From UBA5018 sp044375975 (GTDB lineage: Bacteria; Cyanobacteriota; Cyanobacteriia; PCC-6307; Cyanobiaceae): a DNA stretch of 64,000 bases. The stretch spans positions 1 to 64,000 of the forward strand of contig JBILLQ010000010.1 of the NCBI GenBank assembly GCA_044375975.1, given 5' to 3'. The translations under genes and the position numbers were made by a program. Shown piece by piece: positions 26,996 through 35,286 of this stretch (within the stretch, counting starts at the first letter, position 1; every line of letters starts with the position of its first letter). The notes beneath the pieces are model-generated. The model had not been told where the DNA came from, made no database searches, and saw only the letters and a list, made by a program, of their open reading frames with translations.

Positions 26996-27762
26996 TGGCC
27001 AGCGACCAGCGGCCCCAGCCCCTCGACCTGCGGGAGCTGCGGGCGGCCCTGGCGGAAGGGCGACGCCACTTCCCGGGGCTGAGACTCGGCGATCTCGACG
27101 GCGTGGATCTGGATCTCAGCGACTGCGACCTAGGCGGCAGCTGCTTCAAAGAGGCGCGTTTTGGGCGGGCAAGCCTGCGCCAGGCCAACTTGGAGAGCTG
27201 CGGCTTCCAGCAGGCCCTGCTCTGGGGCGCCGACCTGTCGGGGGCCCAGGCCAAGCTCTCTTTTTGGCATGGGGCCGACCTCAGCGGCTCCCGGCTCCAG
27301 GGCGCTGATTTCAGCGGTGCCCTGCTGCACCGCACCTGCCTGCGGGGGGTGGTGGCCGCCGGCAGCCACTGGCGGGAAGCCCGGCTGGTGGAGGCCGACT
27401 TCCGCAGCGGTCTCGATCAACTCACCGATCTAGGGGGAGCCGATTTCCAGGGTGCCGATCTGAGCTTTGCCCTGCTGCAGGGCGCACAGCTGCCCGGCGC
27501 CGACCTGCGCGGCGCCTGCCTCTACGGCACCGATCTGCGCAACGCCGACCTGCGGCAGGCGGATTTGCGGGGCTGTGACCTGGGGGACTGCGAGCTCGAT
27601 GGCTGCTGGATGGAGGGAGGGAGCCCGGATCTAGGGCACTGGGCTAGCGGTCACTCGGCTCCAGGGGCAATCCGCTCAAGGCAAGCCTGCTCAGCGCCAG
27701 CCTGCTCAAAGGCAGCCTGCTCAATGGAAGCCCGCTGGGGCGCTAGCGCTGAAACCTGCTGA
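26995..27762 (+). CDS. Pentapeptide repeat protein
   Basis: A 255-residue protein whose middle is built of A(D/N)LxX pentapeptides, for example GADLSGSRLQGADFSGALL and GTDLRNADLRQADLRGCDL, which form a right-handed quadrilateral beta-helix. From about residue 220 the sequence turns into a Cys/Ala repeat (ACSAPACSKAACS) translated from a CAAGCCTGCTCA-type nucleotide repeat at 27655-27735, so the C-terminus has been extended by repeat growth. It is translationally coupled to the ArsR gene (one-base overlap). Role unknown; the position suggests a link to the tetrapyrrole cluster or simple co-transcription. Confidence 0.88.
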   Translation: MASDQRPQPLDLRELRAALAEGRRHFPGLRLGDLDGVDLDLSDCDLGGSCFKEARFGRASLRQANLESCGFQQALLWGADLSGAQAKLSFWHGADLSGSRLQGADFSGALLHRTCLRGVVAAGSHWREARLVEADFRSGLDQLTDLGGADFQGADLSFALLQGAQLPGADLRGACLYGTDLRNADLRQADLRGCDLGDCELDGCWMEGGSPDLGHWASGHSAPGAIRSRQACSAPACSKAACSMEARWGASAETC

Positions 27763-27836
27763 CTCCTTTTCTCTGCGTACGCCTGCCGTCAGGGATGGGG
27801 GCCGGGCAGGTGATGACGGCCGTTCGGTGAGCTCGA

Positions 27837-28397
27837 TCAGCGCCAATCGAGGCCGGGAAGCCAGGGAATGATCGCCGGGGTGGAGGCGCGATAGGCGCTG
27901 TAGTTGGCATGAATTTGCACCAGGCACTGTTCTTCCCGGGCGGCCTTGCCGCTGAGCAGTACAGCCAGGGCGAGCAGCAGGGCCAGGTGCAACAGGCTGC
28001 CCAGGGCCAGCACTGAGCCCAGCGAGCACACCAGGAGCGCCTGATAGAGCGGATGGCGGCAGCGGCCGTAGGCACCGTTGGTGATCAGGGCCGCGCCGGC
28101 CATGGGTTCCGGCAGGGGCGTGAGGCTGGGCCCCAGATTGAAGGCGGCTTGGGCCGCCAGCAGCAGACCCAGGCCAAAAGTGCTCCAGCCCACCAGCCGC
28201 ATAGCCAGCGGCCAGACGATCCCGAAGCTGGCGGGGGCAGGCAGGGGCGGCAGCAGATGGAGGGAGATCAGCGACAGCTGGCCGATCAGCCACCACTCAC
28301 CGTGGCGGTTATCGCGCAGGCCCTGCCAACTGAAGCCCCACTGGGCCAGTTGTTTAGTGAGCTGTTCGGCTAGCTGTTCGGCCAGGGATGAGCTCAT
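27837..28397 (-). CDS. Isoprenylcysteine carboxyl methyltransferase-like membrane protein
   Basis: An integral membrane methyltransferase of the ICMT/PEMT type, 186 residues from the ATG at 28397. The signature TNGAYGRCRHPLYQALLV, a helical pair, and the terminal HANYSAYRASTPAIIPWLPG are characteristic. The bacterial substrates are mostly unknown. Its ATG overlaps the stop of the upstream methyltransferase by four bases, so both are co-translated. An earlier start (28424) is possible. The first residues are a Leu/Gln/Glu run (AEQLAEQLTKQLA) from a 12-nt repeat. Confidence 0.8.
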   Translation of the reverse strand: MSSSLAEQLAEQLTKQLAQWGFSWQGLRDNRHGEWWLIGQLSLISLHLLPPLPAPASFGIVWPLAMRLVGWSTFGLGLLLAAQAAFNLGPSLTPLPEPMAGAALITNGAYGRCRHPLYQALLVCSLGSVLALGSLLHLALLLALAVLLSGKAAREEQCLVQIHANYSAYRASTPAIIPWLPGLDWR

Positions 28398-29032
28398 GGG
28401 GCGCGCCGCCAAAGTGCCAGCCATTCATCCTCTCGGCTCTGCAAAGATCCCTGGGCTGGCTCCCACAGCTCTGGAACAAATCCGGCACCAGACAGCTGCT
28501 GGTGCAGCTGCTGCGGATCACTGCCATAGGGCGGCCCCCCCTGGCGGCGGTGACACCAGAACAGGCCCAGCAGCCAGCCGTTGGGCTTCAGGAGGTGGTG
28601 CAGCTGGGCCAGATAGGCGTTGCGCTGGGCAGGATCGATGGCGCAGAAACAGGTGTGCTCCAGCACGCCGCTGAGGCTGCCAGCCCCCAGCCCTTGGGCC
28701 CGCAGGGCCTGGCGATCCAGCAGGTCGGCCTGCAGCCAGCGCAGCTGAGCACGACTATCGCCGTGGATCCGACGGGCCTCAGCCAGGGCCTCCGCGCTGA
28801 AATCCAGCCCCACCGCCTGGAAGCCACCAGCGGCCAACAGGGCGGCCTCGTGCCCCCGACCACAGCCGGGCACCAGCACCAGCCCGGGAGGCTGCGGCGC
28901 GCGGGGGTCTGCTTGCAAAAAGTGCTGCAGGGGCGGGGCGGGGCGGCCCAGCTCCCAGCCATCGCTGCCATCGCGGTAGCGCTGGTCCCAGTGGGCCGCA
29001 ACGCTGGAACTGCCGGAAGCCATGGCAGACAA
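28394..29032 (-). CDS. TPMT-family SAM-dependent methyltransferase
   Basis: A 212-residue class I methyltransferase of the thiopurine S-methyltransferase family. It has WDQRYRDGSDGWELGRPAPPL at the N-terminus, the SAM-binding VLVPGCGRGHEAALLA, and GVLEHTCFCAIDPAQRNAY, which is typical of this group. Family members methylate small thiols, selenium/tellurium compounds or halides; the substrate here is open. It overlaps the ICMT-like gene (ATGA). Confidence 0.88.
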   Translation of the reverse strand: MSAMASGSSSVAAHWDQRYRDGSDGWELGRPAPPLQHFLQADPRAPQPPGLVLVPGCGRGHEAALLAAGGFQAVGLDFSAEALAEARRIHGDSRAQLRWLQADLLDRQALRAQGLGAGSLSGVLEHTCFCAIDPAQRNAYLAQLHHLLKPNGWLLGLFWCHRRQGGPPYGSDPQQLHQQLSGAGFVPELWEPAQGSLQSREDEWLALWRRAP

Positions 29033-29158
29033 GGCGAGGCAAACAAATCAATCCTTTGCCAGCATGCCACCGCCCCATGGATGCATGGGGCGGTGGCCTA
29101 TAACCACTTAACAACTGTCAAGCACAGAGAATTGTCCAACGGGATTATTGACATAGAT

Positions 29159-29338
29159 TCACCCGTTCAAATAGCTAGAGGCGCATTCGTACAGGTAGAG
29201 AAAGGTGGAGTCGGTGGGTGCGCCGCGAAGCTCAACATCGAGAGCCCCATTGAAGGCCATGCGGTGCCGGCTGGCAAATCGCTCCAGATCCCTGGTGCTG
29301 TGGCAGCCGCTGAGAATTCCCAGTATGGCCAGCAGCAA
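29159..29338 (-). CDS. Possible small lipoprotein
   Basis: A 59-residue frame (TTG start) with a hydrophobic leader ending in a lipobox, LAILGILSGC, followed by HSTRDLERFASRHRMAFNGA and FLYLYECASSYLNG. The leader lacks the usual positive residues because an in-frame TAG lies two codons upstream of the TTG, so the gene may have lost its first codons through a frameshift. The rest of the gap to 29684 contains only this and a terminator. Confidence 0.4.
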   Translation of the reverse strand: MLLAILGILSGCHSTRDLERFASRHRMAFNGALDVELRGAPTDSTFLYLYECASSYLNG

Positions 29339-29611
29339 CAGCAGCTACTGGGGGATAGCTCACCCCCCGGCACTTGTGGCCCCCAGGAAGCGACCGCAGA
29401 AAGCCGATCAGATCAGCAGGCGCCGCGGGCTTGAACAAGAGAGAGGAGCAATCCCACCAAGGAAAGCAGCCCCGCAAGGCAACGCCATCAACCTTGTGCC
29501 TGACTTTCAGTTGGCTCTGGGGGGGGGGAGATCCATCCTAAATATAGAAGCAGCAAACAGTAAAAACTGCCAGCCAAGCCCCAGGCGTCAGCAGGCGATA
29601 AGACGGCCAAT

Positions 29612-29637
29612 AAAAAAGCCAGGCTTAAGCCTGGCTT
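29612..29637 (-). terminator. Terminator of the RTX-like gene
   Basis: On the minus strand a perfect 8-bp stem (GCCAGGCT/AGCCTGGC, 29618-29635) is followed by six T. It lies 48 bases after the stop of the RTX-like gene. Confidence 0.85.
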
Positions 29638-29684
29638 AAAGATTATCCGAAAATCATCTAATCCCAGGGGTCATGATACAAAGA

Positions 29685-30581
29685 TCAGACCAGGGTGATT
29701 CTGTTGCCGCCGTCAGCCAGCCAACTGTAGAGGGCAACATTAGAGCCGGCAGTGGCTGCATATAGGGCGGCATTATAAGAACCAATTGCCAAGCTGGCCA
29801 GGCCGGTAATGATGGTACCGCCGATGATCAGAGTATCCTGGGCTCCACTGAAGTTGGTGATAAATGTGCCTACGCCCTTGGCGCCAGTGGCGATGGTGAG
29901 GGTGTCGGCGCCATCTGCAGCGGGTGAGGCAACACCAACGGACAGCTGACCACCGGTAACGGTTCCGCTGCTGAACACGATTGAATCCGCGCCAGCACCG
30001 CCGGTAACAATGGTGTTGTTCAGATTGGCGTTGATTACCAGAGTGTCGTTGAGGGCGCCACCATCAATCCTATAATTGGAAATATTGGAATTGACAGTAA
30101 CAATGTCATTGCCACCGCCGAGTTGCACCACTGAATTAGCGGCAGTATTGGAAGTCCCGGTCAGGGTGGTGTTGATCACCAGGGTGTCGTAACCAGAACC
30201 GAGATCCACGGCCAAATTGGTAACACCTGTACCAGCAATAGTCATAGTGTCTTTGCCATCGCCGAGCTTAAAGTAATAATCAGAAACAGCGTAGTTTACC
30301 ACTGCGGAATCATTGCCATCGCCGAGATCGATTATCGTTGAGTTGCTGGTGTTACCTGTTAAGGTCGCATTAACAACCAGGGTATCATGGCCCATTTTGG
30401 TGTTAAGGCCTAGGTTAGTAGCACCTGAACCAGTAATAGTTACAGAATCATTCAGTAAAAATGTTACGGCTGGGGAAGGGGAACTTGCTGGTAAACTTGA
30501 ATAAATAGTGTTGTCATTAACAGAGTAGGGGTGGGCAGAACTACTAGGAGGGCTTGAGCTTACTGTGAGGTTTGTTGGCAT
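29685..30581 (-). CDS. RTX-like beta-roll protein
   Basis: A 298-residue Asn/Thr/Ser/Gly-rich protein with spaced, degenerate RTX-type turns: LGDGNDSAVV, LGDGKDTMTI, LGSGYDTLVI, LGGGNDIVTV and GGAGADSIVF. The segments between them alternate polar and beta-branched residues (TLVVNATLTG), as in beta-helices. There is no N-terminal signal peptide, so export is likely through a type I system using the C-terminus (NVALYSWLADGGNRITLV). It shares style but not length with the giant RTX gene at the left edge. Probably extracellular; function unknown. Confidence 0.75.
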   Translation of the reverse strand: MPTNLTVSSSPPSSSAHPYSVNDNTIYSSLPASSPSPAVTFLLNDSVTITGSGATNLGLNTKMGHDTLVVNATLTGNTSNSTIIDLGDGNDSAVVNYAVSDYYFKLGDGKDTMTIAGTGVTNLAVDLGSGYDTLVINTTLTGTSNTAANSVVQLGGGNDIVTVNSNISNYRIDGGALNDTLVINANLNNTIVTGGAGADSIVFSSGTVTGGQLSVGVASPAADGADTLTIATGAKGVGTFITNFSGAQDTLIIGGTIITGLASLAIGSYNAALYAATAGSNVALYSWLADGGNRITLV

Positions 30582-30810
30582 GGATTTTTACGCAGAGGGG
30601 TGGCAGGTGGCTGACTCAAAAATGAGCCCGGTACCAACTTGAAGCAGCTTAGCTGCAAACTGCTTAATAGCAAGCCGCAGACAGCTGGGAAAGCGCAGAT
30701 GGAAGAACTCGATGCGCACCGAGGGAAACTTCCGCCTTCCCCTGGGCGAAAGCTGACATGGCCGCCGCTGCGGTAGCTGGCTGAGTACAAGTGTAGGTAC
30801 CGACGGCGAT

Positions 30811-30852
30811 GCTGCCCCAATCAAAGGAAATAATTACTTTGATTGGGGCAGC
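30811..30852. repeat. Perfect 16-bp inverted repeat next to the transposase relic
   Basis: Arms GCTGCCCCAATCAAAG (30811-30826) and its exact complement (30837-30852) with a 10-base AT loop, then a C-run. It lies 30 bases past the transposase stop, where the element's end or terminator would be expected. Confidence 0.8.
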
Positions 30853-30881
30853 CCCCCCCCCAGGGCCGACTGAAAGTCTCG

Positions 30882-31190
30882 TTACTCCCGCTCCAGCGCC
30901 TGAATCCCGCTCCAGCCGATCATCCTTTTGACGACTTGGGCCACGGCCATCAATCCAGTCCTGATGGAGTGGACGCCAATGGAGCGAAAGCCATTGATAC
31001 GCAGCAAGTTGAGGCCCAGGCTGCCCAGTGGCGCCAGAGCCTGAACGTCATTGCTTTCGGATTAGCGTTCGCAGTGGCCTTCGGCGTAGCGGTGGGCGTC
31101 CCCACCAAGTTGCCCATCGCTAATCCAGGGCCACTCGTTCTCGATTGCCCAGCGCTGTCGTACAAGGCGCAGCGGGGCTTTGGTAGGGCT
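30882..31190 (-). pseudogene. Transposase relic, C-terminal part (ISAs1/IS4-like)
   Basis: The minus strand reads RLVRQRWAIENEWPWISDGQ, LGGDAHRYAEGHCER, a stop, then SESNDVQALAPLGSLGLNLL and RINGFRSIGVHSIRTGLMAV with a natural stop at 30882. The RxRWxIEN...D..LGxDAHRYA...LALNLLR pattern is the end of ISAs1/IS4-like DDE transposases, including the catalytic Glu of IEN. One nonsense codon interrupts it and the N-terminal three quarters are missing, so it is inactive. Confidence 0.75.
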
Positions 31191-31444
31191 CACCCTCGTA
31201 GACCTGCGCTCGGCAGAAGAGTTCCACGGACCAGAGGGCCGCATCGCCGGCAGCCTGCTGTTGCCCCTGCCGCAGCTGGAGGGCTGCAGCGACGAGATCC
31301 CCCACGACCGGCCCCTGGTGCTGGTCTGCCATTCCGGCAGCCGTTCGGCCTTGGCCACCCAGCAGTTGCTCAAGGCTGGCCGCCAGCGGCCTCAGCCGCT
31401 GGCGGGCCGAGGGCTATCCAGTGGAAAGCGTCGCGGCGGGGTGA
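31180..31444 (+). pseudogene. Truncated, frameshifted rhodanese-like domain
   Basis: The frame from 31180 gives LTLVDLRSAEEFHGPEGRIAG and PLVLVCHSGSRSALATQQLL, a single-domain rhodanese with the active-site loop CHSGSRS. After KAG the reading shifts; the neighbouring frame continues LAASGLSRWRAEGYPVESVA and stops at 31444. The beginning of the gene is lost where it meets the transposase relic. Probably an inactive sulfurtransferase fragment. Confidence 0.7.
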
Positions 31445-31601
31445 GTAGGACAAACAGGGCCAGGGGGGAGGATCGGCTACATCAGAGGGCAGGGGCAGGG
31501 GCAAGGCCAACGGCCTGCGACACAACGCCCAATTCAGCCCCCATCTCCAGCACCCACTCCCAGCCCCCACCCTCCAGCTCCCACCCCCCAGCCCCCTTTT
31601 C

Positions 31602-32963
31602 ATGGACGACCACTTCGATTTGATCGTGCTCGGCGCCGGCTCCGGCGGGCTGGCGGCGGCCAAGCGGGCCGCCAGCTACGGCGCCCGGGTGGCGATTGTG
31701 GAAGGCGACCGGGTGGGGGGCACCTGCGTGATCCGCGGCTGCGTGCCCAAAAAATTGTTGGTGTATGGCTCGGCCTACCGGCACCTGCTGGCCGATGCCG
31801 CCAGCTACGGCTGGCAACTGGAGGGCTATCGGCATGACGGGGCCACCCTGCTGGCCAACGTGCGCGCCGAGGTGGATCGGCTGAACAATCTGCATATCGG
31901 CTTTTTAGAAAAGGCTGGCGTGGAGCTGGTGCGGGGCTGGGGCAGCTTCAATGGCAGCAACAGCTTGCGGGTGCGCTCGGCCGATGGCGGTAGCCGGGAA
32001 CTGACGGCCGATCGGCTTTTGATTGCGGTGGGGGGCCGGCCCCAGCGCCCCGCCATCCCCGGCGCCGAACTGGGCTGGGTGAGCGACGACATCTTTTTGC
32101 TGGAGTCGCTGCCGGCTGCGGTGGCGATCGTGGGGGCGGGCTTCATCGCCTGTGAATTCGCCTGCATCCTGCATGGCTTGGGCGTAAAGGTGACCCAACT
32201 GGTGCGCGGTGATCACCTGCTGCGGGGCTTTGATCGCGAGGCCAGCCGGGCGGTGCAGGAGGGCATGGAGGCCGCCGGCATCGAGATCCGCTTTGGTCAG
32301 AGCCAACTTGGCATCAGTGGCACCAGCCCAGACCAGCTGGTGGTGAGCAGCGAAAGCGGCGAGCCGATCAGCGGCTGCGGCGTGCTGCTGGCCACCGGTC
32401 GGCGGCCCTTCCTGGAGGGGCTGCGGCTGGAAGCCGCTGGCGTGGCGGTGGATGGCGATCGGATCCCGGTGGATGGCGATCAGCGCACCAACATCGCCCA
32501 CATCTATGCGGTGGGCGATGTAACCGACCGCATTTGTCTGACGCCGGTGGCGGTGGATGAGGGGCGGGCCATGGCCGACAGCATCTACGGCCAGAAACCG
32601 CGCCAGGTGAACCACAACCTGGTGGCCGCCGCAGTTTTCTCCCAGCCGGAACTGGCCAGCGTGGGCCTAACGGAAGAACAGGCCATCGCTCTCTATGGCC
32701 TCGGTGGGATCAAGGTGCACCGGGCCCGCTTCCGGCCCATGCATCAGGCGCTACCGCAGCGCGATCCCAAGGTGCTGTTGAAGTTGATTGTAGAAACTAC
32801 TGGCGGCAAAGTGGTGGGTTGCCACATGGTGGGCGACCACGCCGCCGAAATCATTCAAATGGCCGCCATCGCCATCGGCATGGGCGCCACCAAGGCCGAC
32901 TTCGATCTCACCATGGCCCTACATCCCTCCGTAGCCGAAGAATTTGTTACAATGCCGAATTAG
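31602..32963 (+). CDS. gor: Glutathione reductase
   Basis: FAD-dependent dithiol-disulfide oxidoreductase that regenerates GSH with NADPH. The 453-residue protein has the FAD-binding VLGAGSGGLAAAKRAASYGA, the redox-active disulfide GGTCVIRGCVPKK, the NAD(P)-binding VAIVGAGFIACEFA, and the C-terminal interface motif MALHPSVAEEFV with the catalytic His and Glu. FAD motif II appears as TNIAHIYAVGDV. Length and motifs fit a complete enzyme. The ATG is preceded by a C-rich repeat tract and no good Shine-Dalgarno. Confidence 0.95.
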   Translation: MDDHFDLIVLGAGSGGLAAAKRAASYGARVAIVEGDRVGGTCVIRGCVPKKLLVYGSAYRHLLADAASYGWQLEGYRHDGATLLANVRAEVDRLNNLHIGFLEKAGVELVRGWGSFNGSNSLRVRSADGGSRELTADRLLIAVGGRPQRPAIPGAELGWVSDDIFLLESLPAAVAIVGAGFIACEFACILHGLGVKVTQLVRGDHLLRGFDREASRAVQEGMEAAGIEIRFGQSQLGISGTSPDQLVVSSESGEPISGCGVLLATGRRPFLEGLRLEAAGVAVDGDRIPVDGDQRTNIAHIYAVGDVTDRICLTPVAVDEGRAMADSIYGQKPRQVNHNLVAAAVFSQPELASVGLTEEQAIALYGLGGIKVHRARFRPMHQALPQRDPKVLLKLIVETTGGKVVGCHMVGDHAAEIIQMAAIAIGMGATKADFDLTMALHPSVAEEFVTMPN

Positions 32964-33083
32964 TTGGCGGGGCCGGTATTAGCTGGCCGAAGGGTGTGTC
33001 TGGAGTTCGATTGCTCCAGACGGATTCACATCAGCATGGATTCACACCAGCACGGAGTTACATCAGCACGGAGTCACCTACGC

Positions 33084-33820
33084 ATGGAAACAAAGCAGGA
33101 TGGCCAACCATTGGCAGGGGGCCTGGGATCAGTGACGCCGCTTGTTCGTGAACTCTGTGCGGCGGTGGCCGATCTGGGCGGCACGCTGACGGCGGCCGAG
33201 CGGACCTGGGCCTTGCTGCGTCTGGTGGTTTTGAGCGGCTTGCTGATGGCCGGCGCCTGGCTGTTCTGGCTTTTGCCCCTCGGCTGGCTTGCCCTGGTCC
33301 CCTTGCTGATGGCTGGGGTGGCCTATGCCCTGTTGCTGATCGCCACCCACGAGATGGTGCACGGCACGCTGCTGGGCTGGCCGTTATTGGAAATGGTTTT
33401 GGCCTGCCTGATCAGCTGGCCGATGGCCTGGCCCCATGCCACCTACGCGCGCCTGCACCGCTCTGGCTGGTGCTGGAGCGAGTGATCGGGGCCATCATCC
33501 AGTTCCGAGGGCTTGTTGAACATCAAGGCCTCCGGGTACGCGAGTCCACCCATCTGCTAACGCAGATCTACGGGTCCCGCGATGTGCAGGCGGGAACCTG
33601 GCTCAATTCACTAATGGGCGGGCTGCCCCATCACAGTGCCCACCACGCCTTTCCCTGGATCCCCAGCCCAAGGTTGCCCGTGGCGAGTGAGCGCATTGCC
33701 GCTGTTCTCTGCAGTTATGGACAGAGACCTGTGCCTAAAGTAACCAGCTATTTCGAGGCGCCGAGGCAACTGCGGCCTGTTGAACCGCAGCCGCCAATTG
33801 ATCTATACAAGTTAAACTAA
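33084..33820 (+). pseudogene. Broken fatty acid desaturase-type gene
   Basis: The first frame (to 33485) has two hydrophobic helices and the first histidine box THEMVHGTLL, then PHATYARLHR before it runs out of family sequence. A second frame (33470-33820) resumes with RGLVEHQGLRVREST and carries the last box PHHSAHHAFPWIP. The middle, where a second His box and helices should be, is missing, and the two halves are in different frames. Family members are about 300 residues; here only 230 or so remain. It is therefore an internal deletion with frameshift, probably inactive. The region before 33084 is a CACATCAGCATGGATT-type repeat. Confidence 0.7.
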
Positions 33821-33833
33821 GCTACACAAGCTG

Positions 33834-34020
33834 ATTTGACTTATACAGCTTAATCTAAGCCGCATAAGCTGGTTTAAGCTATACAGCTTAGGCTGGGTTT
33901 GCCTATGGAGCTTATGCTATGCAGGCTGGGCTGCGCGGATTGGGCTATGCAGGTTGGGGTGTACGGGCTAGGTTGGATTAGGTTAGGTTAGGTTAGGTTA
34001 GGTTAGGTTAGGCTATGCAA
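33834..34020. repeat. Degenerate repeats ending in (GGTTA)6
   Basis: TATACAGCTTAATCTAAGC-like and CTATGCAGGCTGGG-like units run into six perfect GGTTA pentamers (33981-34010). No gene is present. Confidence 0.85.
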
Positions 34021-34380
34021 GCTAAGCTAAGGAGACTCTGGAAAGCCTCCATTTAGGCGCTCCTCCCACCCTGGAGCCTTTGTGGCGTCAGGGCTCCATT
34101 GGCCGGCCGTCGGTCGGTCGGGTTTTCCAGAGCTCCCTAAATAGGCAGAGCTGGCCGCATGCATAGTTGACTGCCGCTCCCAGGTGATCCCACTGCCAGC
34201 CTGAAACTGCTTTTAGCCCTGATAAGATATGGCTTACTACTGGCTTATTGTCTGGCAAGTTGGTTGCCAAGGTGTATACATGTACGAGTGTTGGAATGGC
34301 TAAAATTTTGTGCTTTGCCCAGATCGTATAGTTTAGAGGCAGGTCCCATAGGCATCGAGCGGCCCACCAGGTCTGGCCCG
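34021..34380. other. Intergenic, nothing recognised
   Basis: Only short frames without motifs are seen on both strands. Part of it may carry the 3' end of the MBL transcript. Confidence 0.4.
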
Positions 34381-34428
34381 GAAGCTTGCGCTGAAGCTTG
34401 CGCTGAAGCTTGCGCTGAAGCTTGCGCA
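34381..34428. repeat. 12-bp tandem repeat, four copies
   Basis: GAAGCTTGCGCT is repeated four times (last base changed), 16 bases beyond the stop of the MBL gene. Confidence 0.95.
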
Positions 34429-34443
34429 GGGGCAAAGCCGGAA

Positions 34444-35286
34444 TTAATTAGTGGCGAGCACCATCCCTTCGCGTGCAAATATAGAATTGGGGACTATCTC
34501 TCTGCAGCGTTTCTCGGCCATTCTAAGAAAATCGTCGTCGTGATCGGGGTCATGATGGGTGATCACGAGTTGCTTTGCATTGGCTCTAATGGCTACTTCG
34601 GCTGCCTGCTCATAGCTGCTATGCCCCCAGCCCCGCCTAGAAAGTAACTCGTTGCTGGTATAGTTGCCATCATGTATAAGGATATCGGCATTACGTGCCA
34701 GGGCAACGATGTTTTCATCAATTACCTGGCCATGTTCAATGTCTGTGCAGAATACCACTGAGTGACCATCACGATCATACCTGTAACTGTAGGCACCTCC
34801 TGGGTGGTTGTGTTTCACAGCAGTGACCCTGACAGGTATGCCATCAGGTGGTGTAAATACTTGGCTGTTATTGTCGAGCAGCAGAAAATCGAAGCTGGCA
34901 CCCATCTCGTCTAGGGACACAGGAAAGAAGGTGTCTTGCATTTGTGCTGCAAAAATATCCCTTAATTCTTTGTATTCATGACTTCCACCCTTGGCTAGAA
35001 TCTTGATGTTGAATTTTGGGTCGTAGGCCGGGGAAAAGAATGGGAATCCCTGAATATGATCCCAGTGAAAATGAGTAAATGCAATGAATATTTCGGTTTG
35101 TTCGGTTTGCATCTGCAGAAAGTCTTTGCCGAGTTTTCTGATTCCGGTGCCGGCATCAATGATGCCAATTCGTTGGCTTTCGGAGGCCATTATCTGAATA
35201 CAAGTAGTGTTGCCGCCGAACTCTATGTAGTTGGGGCCAGACACTGAGATAGAGCCTCGGACGCCATAGAATTTGACCTGTAGCAC
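34444..35286 (-). CDS. MBL-fold metallo-hydrolase
   Basis: A 280-residue metallo-beta-lactamase-fold protein. It begins MLQVKFYGVRGSISVSGPNY, has the metal-binding THFHWDHIQGFPFF, a further His in VKHNHPGGAYSYRY, the Asp of FCTDIEHG, and the late THHDPDHDDD. This pattern is shared with PhnP/RNase Z-like and signal-domain-linked hydrolases that act on phosphodiesters, but the substrate cannot be given. The coding sequence is visibly less GC-rich than its neighbours, and it stands alone between repeat-bearing gaps, which suggests acquisition by transfer. Confidence 0.85.
   Translation of the reverse strand: MLQVKFYGVRGSISVSGPNYIEFGGNTTCIQIMASESQRIGIIDAGTGIRKLGKDFLQMQTEQTEIFIAFTHFHWDHIQGFPFFSPAYDPKFNIKILAKGGSHEYKELRDIFAAQMQDTFFPVSLDEMGASFDFLLLDNNSQVFTPPDGIPVRVTAVKHNHPGGAYSYRYDRDGHSVVFCTDIEHGQVIDENIVALARNADILIHDGNYTSNELLSRRGWGHSSYEQAAEVAIRANAKQLVITHHDPDHDDDFLRMAEKRCREIVPNSIFAREGMVLATN

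Larger units (their letters stand above)
30582..31601. other. Degraded segment between the RTX-like gene and gor
   Basis: It holds an inverted repeat, a transposase relic and a broken rhodanese (listed separately). 30590-30810 has no recognisable content, and 31445-31601 ends in a CCAGCACCCACTCC-like repeat tract directly before gor. Confidence 0.6.

Noticed and set aside
33981..34010. GGTTA repeats as telomere-like sequence
   Set aside because: The array is short, internal and surrounded by other degenerate repeats; nothing suggests a chromosome end.
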